This document shows, piece after piece, positions 45,162 to 56,099 of a stretch of DNA of 64,000 nucleotides (positions are counted from its first letter, which is position 1; every line of letters starts with the position of its first letter). The notes under the pieces are model-generated. The model did not search any database, was not told the origin of the DNA, and saw nothing but the letters and a program-made list of their open reading frames with translations. A program made the position numbers and the translations under genes. The DNA is taken from positions 52,452,001 through 52,516,000 of the forward strand of contig CM114272.1 of the NCBI GenBank assembly GCA_050084515.1, in the 5' to 3' direction. This DNA is from Blasia pusilla (taxonomy: Eukaryota > Marchantiophyta > Marchantiopsida > Blasiales).

Positions 45162-47408
45162 ATGGCCAAGAGACAGAGAACTATGAGTGAAATGTTACAC
45201 AAAGATTGTAGTCAATTATTTTCAAAAGAGTCAAGCAGGTCAGGCTCATCAGATGGAAAGGAAGTAGATGCATCCAATGGACCTTTGGGAAGCATAGCCG
45301 ATAAGAATCGACATGCATGGAAAGACATGTGGTACTCTCTATTTGATTGGATAGAATTTCATGTAGAAAGCGGTAGGATTTTCTGCAAAGTTTGTAGACA
45401 GGGAAAGGGTAAGAGCTCGTTTGCAAGGGACGGTGCCATAAACTGTAAGGTCTCGGCCTTCACAGATCATGGCAAATCTAATGAGCATATGAAGCTCTCT
45501 TGGGCTGCTAACATAGGGAACAGGTCCATGGCCAAGGCCATTGCAACTACTAATAGAACTTGTGATGTAGCTTTATTGACTTTATTTAAGTCTGCATATT
45601 TCATTGCAAGGGAAGCCTTGCCTTTTGTGAAATTCCCAAATTTGTGTAAGTTGTTATGTTCTGTGAATGCCCCATTGACTAGAGAGTTGTACCAGGATGA
45701 GAAGAGTTGTGCTGATATGTGCTTTTACATCAGCCAAGTTCTTCTCAGAAGGACCCTTAGTAAAGTGCAGAAGTCTCCTTTTTTCGGGATTATGATAGAT
45801 GAATCCACGGATATTTCTGTAACAGGGCACTTGGTTGTATTTGTAACGTACTTAGAAGAGGGCCAGGTTCAGAGTTCATTTCTAGGATTGATGCAATGTC
45901 CAGAGAAGTGCTCCAATGCTATTACTAGTACTCTTTTGGAGTTGATAAAGGATTCAGGGCTTGAGAGTACAAAAATGGTAGCTTTTGGCTCTGACGGAGC
46001 CTCAACCATGGTTGGAAGTCAAAATAGGGTAGCCTCTCAACCAAGGAAGGTAAACCCTTTTTTTGCTCTCTGTGCATTGTGTAGCACATAGGACCAATTT
46101 GGTGCTTTGATGTTGCCCAAAACACCAACTTGCAAGGAGACATCAAGAGATATAGACTCCATCTTGAATGCTGTAGCTGGATATTTTAGGAGATCTTCCA
46201 AGAGGAAGTGTGCTCTTGCAACATTGCAAGAGAAACTCAATGACTCCCAAAGGGTTATGAAAAGGTATCATAAAATTCGTTGGTTGTCACGTTGGCAAGC
46301 AGTGACTACATTGTGTGATTCGTTGGAATCTGTTCTTAGGTATTTCAGGGATATTTTGCCTTTCGAGGATGACGGTAATGCTACTAATCTATACAACAGG
46401 TTGAGATCATTTCAAATGATCTACCAATTGTATTTTCTGGCTGATATTTTGTCAATTCTTGCAAACTTGAGCAAAGTTTTTCAATACAAATTTGTAGATG
46501 TTAGTACTATTGGCAACATAGTGAATTCTGAAATTGCTTCCATTACAATGAATTTTGTGATGGAAATCCATGACTTAAATGCTTCTACTTTCTCAGAAGA
46601 TAGAGGGTACCATATTTTGCCTGATTTTGGCCCCCTTGGAGGATATCTGAAGCGCCTGCAATCTGAGATAAGGGGTAGAAAGTTCCATAGCATAGAGATG
46701 GTGAGAGATGAGACGGGAAAGGACTTGGAATCTGCTTTAACCTTTCAAAAGAATTTTTCAGAGAGTGTATGTGCAGGTTTACATGACCGGTTCAAAGATA
46801 ACAATTTGATTGGTGCAATGAGGGTATTGAATCCTCTTCACATGCCTTCAAGGCAAGTAGGGCTGAATAGTTGGGGTTGTAAGGAGGTAGATGAGTTATG
46901 TGCACATTTTGGAGTGGCACTACCACTGAGGGGTCATTTGCAGCCCGCTCTTATAAACCCCGGAGCAAAGTGAAACATGAATTTCAGTCATTCAAGCTCA
47001 TGTCCACAACTGAGTGGAAAGACCGAAACTTTCGAGACTTGTGGGCTATGGTAAGTTGGAGTCCATCTTTGCAATGTAAGTTTTATAACCTACTTGTGTT
47101 AGCTAATATTGCTAGAGTACAATGTGTGAGTACAGCTATTTGTGAGAGAGCTTTCTCTATTCAGAATAGTATTAAGACTAAAAGTCGTAATAGATTGATG
47201 ACAAAATTTGGATGTTTGATTTAGGATTTCCTTAGAGGGGCTAGTACCTGATTATGAGGATCTCTTGGTTGAATCAATAGTACTTTGGAAGAATTCTGCA
47301 AACTTTAGATATGTATATTCGAACCCTGAGAAGTATATTGTTGATCCTTCAATAGAAGCAACAAATGAGGTTGAGAATGCTGCAAGTCCATCTATTCCAG
47401 ATGTTTAA
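45162..47408 (+). pseudogene. hAT transposase (ZNF862-like), copy 1
   Basis: From ATG 45162 (MAKRQRTMSEML) the product has, in order, a TTF/BED-like zinc-binding domain (WKDMWYSLFDWIEF, CKVCRQGKG, C...H...H at about 45395-45500), a DUF4371-type RNase H-like core (FFGIMIDESTDISVTGHLVVF and SDGASTMVGSQNRVA, with the catalytic-type Asp residues) and a C-terminal hAT dimerisation motif (NIARVQCVSTAICERAFSIQN, about 47100-47165), ending in IPDV and TAA at 47408. hAT transposases cut and paste DNA with terminal inverted repeats. Defects: frameshifts in and out around 46050-46110 (HCVAHRTNL is in another frame), one near 46965 and one near 47210. The inserted-domain helices (YHKIRWLSRWQAVTTLCDSLE) are well kept, so decay is recent. 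It could produce a partial protein of about 300 residues. Confidence 0.85.
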
Positions 47409-47700
47409 GATAGTGGTGGAAGAGAGAAGGGGGGGGGGACCCTTTTGTAATACCTTGGAGCTTTTCATGGAGCTTCAAGTATTATGGAGGGGTAAGATCC
47501 TTGGCTCCCAACTGGTGGGAGGCCTGGCCAGGTTCAAATCCTGCCAAGGATATGTTAGAAGAGTGAAAGGATCATAGGGGCAGCCTATGCAAAGAAATTC
47601 ACAATAAGGAATGAGATTTTAATTGCATATAATCCTTGGTTCCCAAAGGGTGGGAGGCTTGGCCAGGTTCAAATCCTGCCAAGGATGCGAAAGGAATTTC
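47405..47700 (+). other. hAT 3' tail with hairpin and two tRNA-like modules
   Basis: After the stop comes an inverted repeat (ATACCTTGGAGCT / AGCTTCAAGTAT, about 47448-47483). Two 55-nt modules then follow at 47497-47551 and 47632-47686. Each folds as an 8-bp closing stem (ATCCTTGG/CCAAGGAT), an internal 6-bp hairpin (CTCCCA/TGGGAG; second copy TTCCCA/TGGGAG) and a 4-bp stem with 7-nt loop (CAGG-TTCAAAT-CCTG). The last runs straight into the closing strand, as a tRNA T-arm runs into the acceptor stem. GGTTCAAATCC matches the pol III box B consensus. Confidence 0.8.
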
Positions 47701-48921
47701 CAACTTGAAGCCTTGAAGGTGTGCAAATGAGAGTGCAAAATGGAGAGAAAAATAGAGTTGAAGAGTTGGAAACGGGAAATAAAATTTCCGGGAAGATTTT
47801 CAAGCCACCGGAAATTGGGGGCCCGCAAACCCAAGTCCCAGAAATGCACTGGTCGAAATATAAAAAATTCAGAAATTTTTCCTTTAAAAAAAAATATCTC
47901 AGAAATTAGTTGCCTTAAATTATTTCTATCTCCTCCTACCGGAACCCTAAACGAATTTCTGACTGCACGTCTAAGGCCCCGGATATCTACGGGTTGCCAG
48001 GAAAAAACTACCCGGACCCTGGGTTGAACTAGCCGGTTGAATCGTAAAATTAGCAATTGAATATCTCAATCAGCAGAATGAGGAAATTATTAAAATTGAC
48101 CATTATCATGGAGAAACTACCCAGACCCTGGTTTTCATTGTCGCTGTCTACGGAACAAATCCCGATGACCATAGGAGGTTTCCAAATGTTTTTCGCCCAA
48201 AAGCTTTGGGTGCAAAATTGACGCCTTCGGTTATTAGCGTTCTGTCACATTTTCCGACACCCAAATAAAATTCACCGCACGTAAGGCTGCCCATGGGATG
48301 GCGACGATCCTCATTTCCATCCATTTCCGACGGGCAGCAAATTATTAGTTCGTCCACTACAATAGAAGGGACCCAATAAAGGCCTAGTCAGAGTCGGATC
48401 CGTCGGAATGGGGCTGTCCGGTTAGGACATGTCTGGCAGATCACCATATTTGTCTCTCCAAAAATACTCTTCCTATGTATTGGGACGTTGAAGGCCACGG
48501 AAGGAGGCTATCTATTACCGTGGGGTGCCTGAGCACACCCTCCACTGAATGATTCTCTAGGGGCGTCCTGACACGCGTCCTCCCGAGACCCCCGCCCTCG
48601 TTCCAAAGTCTCAAAGAAGAAAGAATGATGAACCTGAACGGACTCGTTCAAAACGCGGGCCCTGCAAGTTAAGCTGCGGCCTTCCGTAACGGAGGGAGTC
48701 TTCGTCAGTGAAGGAAGTTCTGTCGTCCTCTTCTTCTCCGCGTCCGTCCGTCTATCGGTCGGTATGTCTGTCTGTCTGCGGCGGCTCACGCGCAATGGAA
48801 CATTCGGCGGACCTTGTTCCTCTTTCTCATTTCCTCCTCCTTACATTCCACACGTGCATGGCCGCTGCATGGGGAGCAGACTCGGAACGTACCACCGAGT
48901 CCGATGCTCTCTTCCGGGACT

Positions 48922-48925
<4 letters not shown>

Positions 48926-48983
<58 letters not shown>
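48926..48983 (+). repeat. (TA)n microsatellite
   Basis: A 58-nt uninterrupted AT tract about 245 bp upstream of the ATG of C2 paralogue 2. It keeps frames open on both strands (Ile-Tyr runs), which are not genes. It may lie in the promoter or 5' untranslated region. Confidence 0.98.
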
Positions 48984-48986
<3 letters not shown>

Positions 48987-49226
48987 GAGCGGTGGTGCGA
49001 TCTTCCATTATTCGCACTGGGGAGAAGTAGAAACGGCATAACAGCGTCCAGCGAACGTGTGAAGACTCTGGAGAGCGAGCTAATCGGAGCATCTGCGCGG
49101 AGGAACGGCGCCGGCGCCACAGGTCCTCAGATTGAGGTCTCGCTGAATTGGAGAGAGTGGATCGGATCAGTTTGGGAGCTTTTCTGTGGGTTTGAAGTTT
49201 TGAACTTTGAATTTTGAAGAGTCGCT

Positions 49227-49874
49227 ATGAAGGCGGGAGAGTTGGTGGTCCAGCTGAAAGAAGCGAGGGGCATCCACGGGCATGAGTTTCTCGGCCTCGG
49301 CAGAGCGGACGCGTTCGCTGTTTTCTCGCTCGGGGGTGAGAAGCGCAACAGCAGAGTGATTCGGGATGGAGGCTCGAATCCCGTTTGGAACGAGCAGCTG
49401 AGATTCAAGATTGCTGAATACGTCAATCTCGCGCTCTACAACACTCTCAAAGTGTACCTGTACGATGACGATTCTCTCCAAACGAATACCGATGTCGAAT
49501 TCGAACGTCAGAGTCTTCGGGGGACGGTCAGCGTAAACATCGAGACTCTGCTGGAGGAATACGAGAACGCCGTGCCACACAGAACCTATCCTGTTATGTA
49601 CAAAGGAAGAGAACATGGCACTGTGGAGTTCGCTCTCTCCTTCGTTCCCGCCCTTGGAGTAGCGCGCCCTCGCAGATGGGATGCGCGCAGACACCTCGGC
49701 TCCATTCTTAGTTCCGCACGAACAGATTCATTAAGCTCTTGTTCATCAATATCGATCGATTTGCCGCCCTGGAAAGTTCCTCCTCCCTGTTTCTCGGTCC
49801 CCGCTATTCGTTCTCGCGTAACTCATCGATCACTTGTCGAATTGGAAAGTCCTCGGTCCTCGTTATCCGCATAG
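49227..49874 (+). CDS. C2-domain protein (paralogue 2)
   Basis: 215 codons from ATG 49227. Residues 1-145 form a C2 domain very like paralogue 1: MKAGELVVQLKEARG, FLGLGRADAFAVFSLGG, SNPVWNEQLRFKIAEYVN, then YDDDSLQTNTDVEF as the acidic loop, GTVSVNIETLL and GTVEFALSFVP. The NPVW strand motif and three consecutive aspartates in loop 3 fit a phospholipid-binding, possibly Ca2+-responsive module. The C-terminal 65 residues (Arg/Ser/Pro-rich) have no counterpart in paralogue 1 and look like read-through of former untranslated sequence or a separate short tail; an intron near 49.66 kb cannot be excluded. There is no signal peptide or membrane segment. The gene lies between two hAT copies and next to a Helitron, yet is intact, which suggests selection. 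Confidence 0.75.
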   Translation: MKAGELVVQLKEARGIHGHEFLGLGRADAFAVFSLGGEKRNSRVIRDGGSNPVWNEQLRFKIAEYVNLALYNTLKVYLYDDDSLQTNTDVEFERQSLRGTVSVNIETLLEEYENAVPHRTYPVMYKGREHGTVEFALSFVPALGVARPRRWDARRHLGSILSSARTDSLSSCSSISIDLPPWKVPPPCFSVPAIRSRVTHRSLVELESPRSSLSA

Positions 49875-49879
49875 CTCAT

Positions 49880-50980
49880 CGATCCATCGGACGGAAGGGT
49901 TTCCGATTTGATCCAGAAATTTTATATCTTCACGTACGTCGGTGCACCTTTCAAGCGCGTCTGTTTAATGGAGGAAGAATGCCACTGGTATTCGACGCTG
50001 TCACCATCGATTGATCTGCCGCATAGGAGCTTGAATTTTCAAAAGAGTCCGCTATCTTCATTTCAAGAAAATGATCACGAGTATGCATATGACATGAATG
50101 ATATCATGAACCTTGCAGCTGAACTTTGACGAATGTGCCATGGATTCAGATTCGACAGATCGATCTATTAAGGTCGCACATTTTTGTGGAAGTCGTAGCA
50201 CAGAACAGGAACATGTGAAAGAAAGACTGAAAGCTGCGATATATCGATAGCAAGATCAACCTTCTAATCATGCAGCTCCATGGAAACCATGTATCCATCG
50301 ATCGGAGTTCAAAGAAATCGGCGAATCATTATTTTAGCTGATTTGCCTCCTGAACAACGGAAATTGTTAGACTGTCACTTGATTAGGCCAGAGGGTCCTA
50401 GAGCTCCAAGACAGTCCTCTCGGAATTGTTACACCTCAATTCAGATTCATACTACCCTACAGCTCCATTAGCTTTACAAGTGTAATCAAAGTCCATCTAA
50501 ACTCCATTCATATATTTTAGTTAGATCTACTTGAGGATCCGTCATGACTAACCGAGTACGCGTGAGACTCCATTCATGTATAGAGTTCTAACATATGAGG
50601 TATGTGAGTCCTATATATTTATCTAATGCCAAACTCTCCATTATTATCGAAGATTGCCATTTTCATTTTCACCTCTTTTCTCCTTCTTAGATCATTCTAT
50701 TTCTTTATCAATAGGAATTTGAAATTGATTCGAGAGGCGAATATAGAGGTTGAGTGGTGATCATCAAAATGGCCCACGTGATGCGTCAAAATTTAATTTG
50801 CAAAAGATATCATTTTCATAGGTTTGAAGTCAAAATTAAATTGCGAAAAGACTCCTTATATATGGATATGTAATTTTCAATATAGCACTTCATGATATAT
50901 AACATTTCTAGTATAAGTTCCAACTTTGTTTGTTGGATGTTGACTATCAACAATTATATGAATTGACTTCTTACAGCCTA
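49880..50980. other. Region downstream of C2 paralogue 2, no supported gene
   Basis: The first 500 bp are GC-balanced and may be the 3' untranslated region or eroded exons. From 50.5 kb the sequence is AT-rich. Open frames are 91 codons or shorter and unrecognised. Confidence 0.4.
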
Positions 50981-50982
50981 CT

Positions 50983-53260
50983 CTAGATAAAGCAACATAT
51001 AATTGCCCATGAAAAATATACAAAATTAGGCGAGTAAATGTCAACTCTCTCTAATGTTCGACCTTGAAACTTATTATTCATCATTGCAAAGGCAAGACGA
51101 ATAGGAAATTGAAATCGTCGCAAATCAAAAGATAACCTTGAATCAGATGCAATCAACGGAATCTGTGAAATAAACACTCGAGCTCCAATATTTTTACCAG
51201 ACATAATTACAGCGTCAATAACATGTCGACCAAATCCAACAATCACCAAGCTAGTCCCGTTTTCTTGTTCCTTTGCTCCATTCATATTCCGTAATAGCAT
51301 AATCGGAGCTCCAATCTTCAACCTTAAGCAATGTGGTAGCAGTCCCGATCATAAACATGTATTCAAGAAATGAATATACCAACGTCATTCCATCGTCAAT
51401 TACCGAATCAAAACTTAAAAAAGTGTGCTCCTAGAAATAGAAACAATCATTAGAATCAAAATCAAAAGGATAATTTATAACAGTACAAATAAATGTTGTC
51501 TTCATTTCATTTAAACTGATGATATCCACCAAATATTAGAATTACCTCTCCTGGAAAATGAGACATAATTTCGGCATTGTTAACATCCATTATAGTATTT
51601 TTTGTTGTAAGAATAGATGTGCCCCTCAAGATGTCAATATCACTCCACTTTTCAATATCACGTTCATACATAATGTAAATCAAATCATTAAGTCTATGGC
51701 TCTGAATAATCATCTCATCAAGAATTCTTATAAAATCATCTCCAAACTCAAAATTCATTGGTATCCGACCCTCGCCAACCTTCAATAATCAGTTAGCGAA
51801 TCTATCTTGCTCATGCCGTGCTTCTCCTAACAAAAATTGGAAAAAAAAATCATTAAATCTTGATAAAAAAATACATAAGATAGGATGTGCAACAAGGTAA
51901 GGTTCAATATTTGTTACCTTGCAAAGAATTCACTCTCATGTTGGTAGTGAGTTTCATTAGTCGTACAAGAGACCAAATAAGAGATCTCCTAAGGGTTGCG
52001 AGTACAATAGTTGGCCGATCACCATGACGTACTACTGGAAGAAGTTGTCGGAAGTCACCATCAAATATAAATATTTTGCCTCCACCAAGAAGATCTCGTA
52101 ACACAAGATCCACCAAACCCATGATATCTTGGAAAATACGATTAAGAGACTCAAAAGCATGATGGTGCGTCATAGGAGCTTCATACCATACGATGAACTT
52201 TACATTTTGTATAAGGCATGCAAGGTCACTATTAACTAATAAGCTAGAAAACACACAAGAAATGAAAAAGTAAGAAATATTTCTTCATAATACATATAAA
52301 TAAAATATGTGAAACCAATTTTAGTAAGAAGGCAAAGTAATAACAAGATATCTAACTTCAACTTACTTGCAAGTAGACGATTCACGTATTTGAATTGGAA
52401 TCTTGAATCGAGAATGAGCAATACGGCCTCCATCGAGTAACAAAACAACAATACCAAAAGATGCAACTACAAGAGTTATATAGCCCTTGCTTGAAGTTGC
52501 TTCGCACGCTAGCAAGAAGAAGATTGTATAGAAATGTTTTTCCCATTCCACCAAGACCATCAATGAAGAATAACTTTGCTTAATAACATCCAAATTAGCC
52601 AAATTATATAGATTCAAAAGAATGAAAACTTAGAAATAAGGTACTCCAACCAAATCAGCATGTCTCCGTCTTGGCCGTTAGCTCGCGCAACTCGAAGCAT
52701 ATCATGGAGACTTTGAGGATTGGAAGGAACACAAAGACTACAAAGAATACAATTTTCAAAAGTAAAATTAAGAAAGAGCGATAATTTAACGATAATAAAG
52801 AATAAAATTGAAAAAATAAATAAAAGGTTATAGGAAAGAAATGTGCACAGGAGAACCCGTAATAATATTTATCAACTCAAGGGCCATATCATTCGTCCTT
52901 ATCTGAGGCATGAAAAATGACCAAATTTTAGAACAATACTATACCAATAATCTAAAAATATATATGTAAGTAATGTTTGCAATAGAAAAAAAAGAAAACT
53001 ATACCTTATATTATCTTCAACATCAAGGTGGTCAATTCGAGTTGTAGTTATAGGAGCTGATACATCCTCAATTAGAGCAGAACCTATTCCATTCGAGTAT
53101 AGCCCGGTAGATGTATTTGTCCTTATCCACAAATCATCCATACTCGCCCCACTAGGTAGCTCAAGCATATCACCATGTCTACGTCTTTGGCCTTGCGCTC
53201 GTGCAATTCGAAGCATGTCATGTAATCGTTGAGGGTTGGAAGGAAAAGGAAGACTACAAT
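50983..53260 (-). pseudogene. Helitron helicase remnant (copy 2)
   Basis: On the minus strand, from high to low coordinates: a segment with RIARAQGQRRRHGDML (53.2 kb), a degenerate Walker A region (LVEWEKHFYTIFFLL) and TLVVASFGIVVLLLDGGRIAHSRFKIPIQ (52.4-52.6 kb), FESLNRIFQDIMG...IFIFDGDFRQLLPVVRHGDR (51.98-52.2 kb, with the Walker B-like region), WSLVRLMKLTTNMRV (51.95 kb), SHRLNDLIYIMYERD (51.6-51.8 kb), and the conserved C-terminus IGAPIMLLRNMNGAKEQENG...IPLIASDSRLSFDLRRFQFPIRLAFAMMNNKFQGRTLE (50.98-51.32 kb). This is the PIF1-like helicase of a Helitron; the Rep half is absent. Part of the RIARAQG segment is repeated near 52.68-52.72 kb. Stops and indels are many. Confidence 0.85.
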
Positions 53261-53399
53261 GAAAAAAATATTGACGTGTTCGTAGATAAAAAAAACAACT
53301 TTTACAAAGTAATTATAATAAAAAAATGACAAATTCTTAATATAGGCAAAAACAAATCCCGGCCTCCTTTGGGTACATTAATCCTCTAGGAACTTCACG

Positions 53400-53480
53400 G
53401 TGCAACAGTCCTCTCCAAAGTCCAAACTCCAAAGTTCACAACAGTCCTCTCCAGAGTCCAGAGCCCAAACTTTCCAAAGT
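53400..53480 (+). repeat. 39-bp tandem duplication beside hAT copy 2
   Basis: CAACAGTCCTCTCCA followed by AAGTCCAAA/GAGTCCAGAG occurs at 53402 and 53441. It lies at the distal end of hAT copy 2's 3' tail and has no counterpart beside copy 1. Confidence 0.75.
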
Positions 53481-53529
53481 CTTCATAATTCCACCCTTAT
53501 CTCAGTGATCTCACCTCTCTTCTTAAAAC

Positions 53530-53787
53530 TTCCTTGGCAAGAATTGAACTTGGCAAGCCTCCCACCACTTGGGAGCCAAGGATCATCCAAATTTCTCTAG
53601 TCCTGACTTCTTCTATCCCACATTCACACTTTCACATCCTTGGCCGGAATTGGACCTGGCCAGGCTTCCCACCATTTGGGAACCAAGGATCCAACCCCTC
53701 CATAGTAAATTAAAGGTTTTATCACAAAACCATTAATTTACTACAAAAGGGACCCTAACCTCTCACTTCTCCCTCCCTCCCTACCTA
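53530..53787 (-). other. hAT copy 2 3' tail with hairpin and two tRNA-like modules
   Basis: Read on the minus strand, after the stop comes a strong hairpin (TAAATTAATGGTTTT / AAAACCTTTAATTTA, about 53706-53740), then modules at 53690-53636 and 53583-53530. Closing stems are ATCCTTGG/CCAAGGAT (the last base pair is lost in the second). The internal hairpin is TTCCCA/TGGGAA and CTCCCA/TGGGAG. The third stem is CAGG/CCGG (one mismatch) and CAAG/CTTG. Order and spacing match the tail of copy 1. Confidence 0.8.
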
Positions 53788-56045
53788 CTAAACATCTAAA
53801 ACTGGTGCACTTGGAGAATCTTCTACAATTGCAGCGTCTACTATGGTGTCTACATCATTCACATACCTCTCTAGTTTAGCATAGACATACCTAAAGTGTG
53901 CAATGTTTTTCCAAAGCACTACCAATTCAACCAATAGATCCTCACAGTAAAATATCTTCCCCTCCAAGGCTATCCTAAGAACATCATCTAAATGCTTACT
54001 GAGTAATCTATTAAGACACTTTGTCTTTATCATATTCTGCACAGAGAAAGCTCTCTCACAAATCGCAGTACTCACGCATCGCACCCTAGCAATGTTGGCT
54101 AATACCAGAAAATTTGAGAACTTACATTGCAAGGATGGGCTCCAAGTTATCATTGTCCACAGATATCAAAAGTTCATGTCTTTCCATTATGTTGTGGCCA
54201 TGAGCTTAAATGACTCAAAGTCTAGTTTCACAGCTTTCGAGTTCACAACAGCACGTTGCAAATGACCCCTGAGAGGAGCATCCCCTCCAAAAAGTGCACA
54301 AAGATCATCTAAATCCTTGCAACCCCAACTGTTCAACCCTACTAGCCTAGAAGGCATATGCAGAGGATTCATAATCCTCATTGCACGAATCAGATTATTC
54401 TCCCTCAATCGATCCTATAAGGCCGCATATACATTCTCAGCATAAATCTTATGGAAAGTTAGAGCAGCGTGGAAATCCTTTCTAGGATGATCCCTCAACA
54501 TTTCAATGTTGTGGTACTTTCTATCCCTAATCTCATATTGCAATCGGTTTAAATATCCTCAAGGGGATCCAAAATCAGGTAAGAGATGAGAACCTGTTGC
54601 CTCAGAGAATGTAGAAGCATTCAAGTCATGATTCTCCATCACAAAGTTCATTGTAATAGAGGCAATCTCAGAATTCACAATACTACCAATGGTACTAACA
54701 TCTACAAACTTAGATTGGAATATCTTGCTCAAGTTAGCAAGTATAAACAAAATATCTGCCAAAAAGTACAACTCATAGATCATTTCAAATGATCTCAACT
54801 TGTTATACATATTAGCAACATTACCGTTGTCTTCAGAGCAGGGAATGTCCCTGAAATATGTGAGGACAAACTCTAACGAGTCACACAAAGTAGTCACGGG
54901 TTGCTATCGTGACAACCAGTGAATTTTGTGATATCTTTTCATCACTCTCCAAGAATTATTCAACTTCTTCTGGAAAGCAGCAAGCCCGCACTTCCTCTTT
55001 GAAGATCTCCTAAAATATCCAGCTATAGCATTCAAGAGAGAGTCTATTTCTATAGATGCATCTTTACACCCTAGTCCTTTGGCTGCCGTGATAGCAACAA
55101 GGTTGCATTGGTCCTATGTGCAACGCAATGTAGAGAGAGCAGAAAAGGGTTTACCTTTTACTTCAATTGACTTGCTACTCCATTCTGACTATCTACCATA
55201 GTGGAGGCTCCGTCTGATCCAAAACCTACCATTTTAGAATTGTCTAGTCCAGAGTCCTTGATCAACTCTATAAGATTGTTGGTAATTGCATTAGAACACT
55301 TCCTTGGACATTGCAACAATCCTATAAAAGAATTATCCACTTGCCCCTCTTGTAAGTAAGTTGCAAATACCACCAGATGACACGTTAATGAAATATCAGA
55401 AGACTCATCTATCATTATCCTAAAGAAAGGAGATTAATATACTTTTAAAAAAGTTCTTCTATGCAGAACTTGACTAATATAGTAACATATATTTGCACAA
55501 CTCTTCTCATCTTGGTACAAATCTCGAGTAATGGGTGCATTCACTTACAGCAGCAACTTACAGAGGTTTGGAAATTTGGCAAAAGCCATGGATTCCTTCG
55601 CAATAAAATAAGCACATTTAAAAATTTTCAATAAGGAAGTGTCACAAGTACGATTAGAAGTGGAAATGGCCTTGGCCATGGACCCGTTTCCTACATTAGT
55701 AGCCCAAGAAATTTTCATATGTTCATTAGATTTACCATGATCAGTGAAGGCCGAAACCTTACAGTTTATAGCACGGTCCCTTGCAAAGGAATTCTCGCCC
55801 TTCCCTTTTCTACACCCTTTACATAATATTCTACCGGATTCTACATGGAACTCTATCCAATCAAATAAGGAGTACCAGAAATCCTTCCAAGCCAATTGAT
55901 TCTTCTCAATCTGGCCTTTGGATGGAGCACATGATCTGTTAGCTTCTTGTCCATTTGATGACTCTGAGCAACTTCTATCCTCTAGAAAGTCATGGCCTAC
56001 TTCTTTTTTTAACATCTCGCTCATAGTTTGCTATCTCTTAGCCAT
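53788..56045 (-). pseudogene. hAT transposase (ZNF862-like), copy 2
   Basis: An inverted, more decayed homologue of copy 1. ATG at 56045 is followed four codons later by a stop (MAKR then TAG) where copy 1 has Gln. Surviving blocks: AWKDFWYSLFDWIEF and the C...C...H zinc-binding region (55.7-55.9 kb), MIDESSDISLTCHLVVFATYL (55.35-55.42 kb), FGSDGASTMVDSQNGVA (about 55.2 kb), TTLCDSLEFVLTYFRD (54.85 kb), DLDDLCALFGGDAPLRGH (54.3 kb), and the hAT dimerisation motif NIARVRCVSTAICERAFSVQN (54.04-54.1 kb) through to a TAG at 53788. Frames shift at least five times. It diverged from copy 1 long before the present, yet the 3' tail modules remain foldable. Confidence 0.85.
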
Positions 56046-56099
56046 CAATGAGACACAATCGATGTCCAAGCAAACAAGGGGCAGCCTAACCTACTGTAG

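Noticed and set aside
47497-47686. True tRNA genes in the hAT tails
   Set aside because: The modules are 55 nt, lack D and anticodon arms of normal size, and have no T-run terminator directly after; tRNA-like only.
48764-49120. Ile-Tyr repeat frames on both strands
   Set aside because: They come from the (TA)n tract upstream of the C2 gene.
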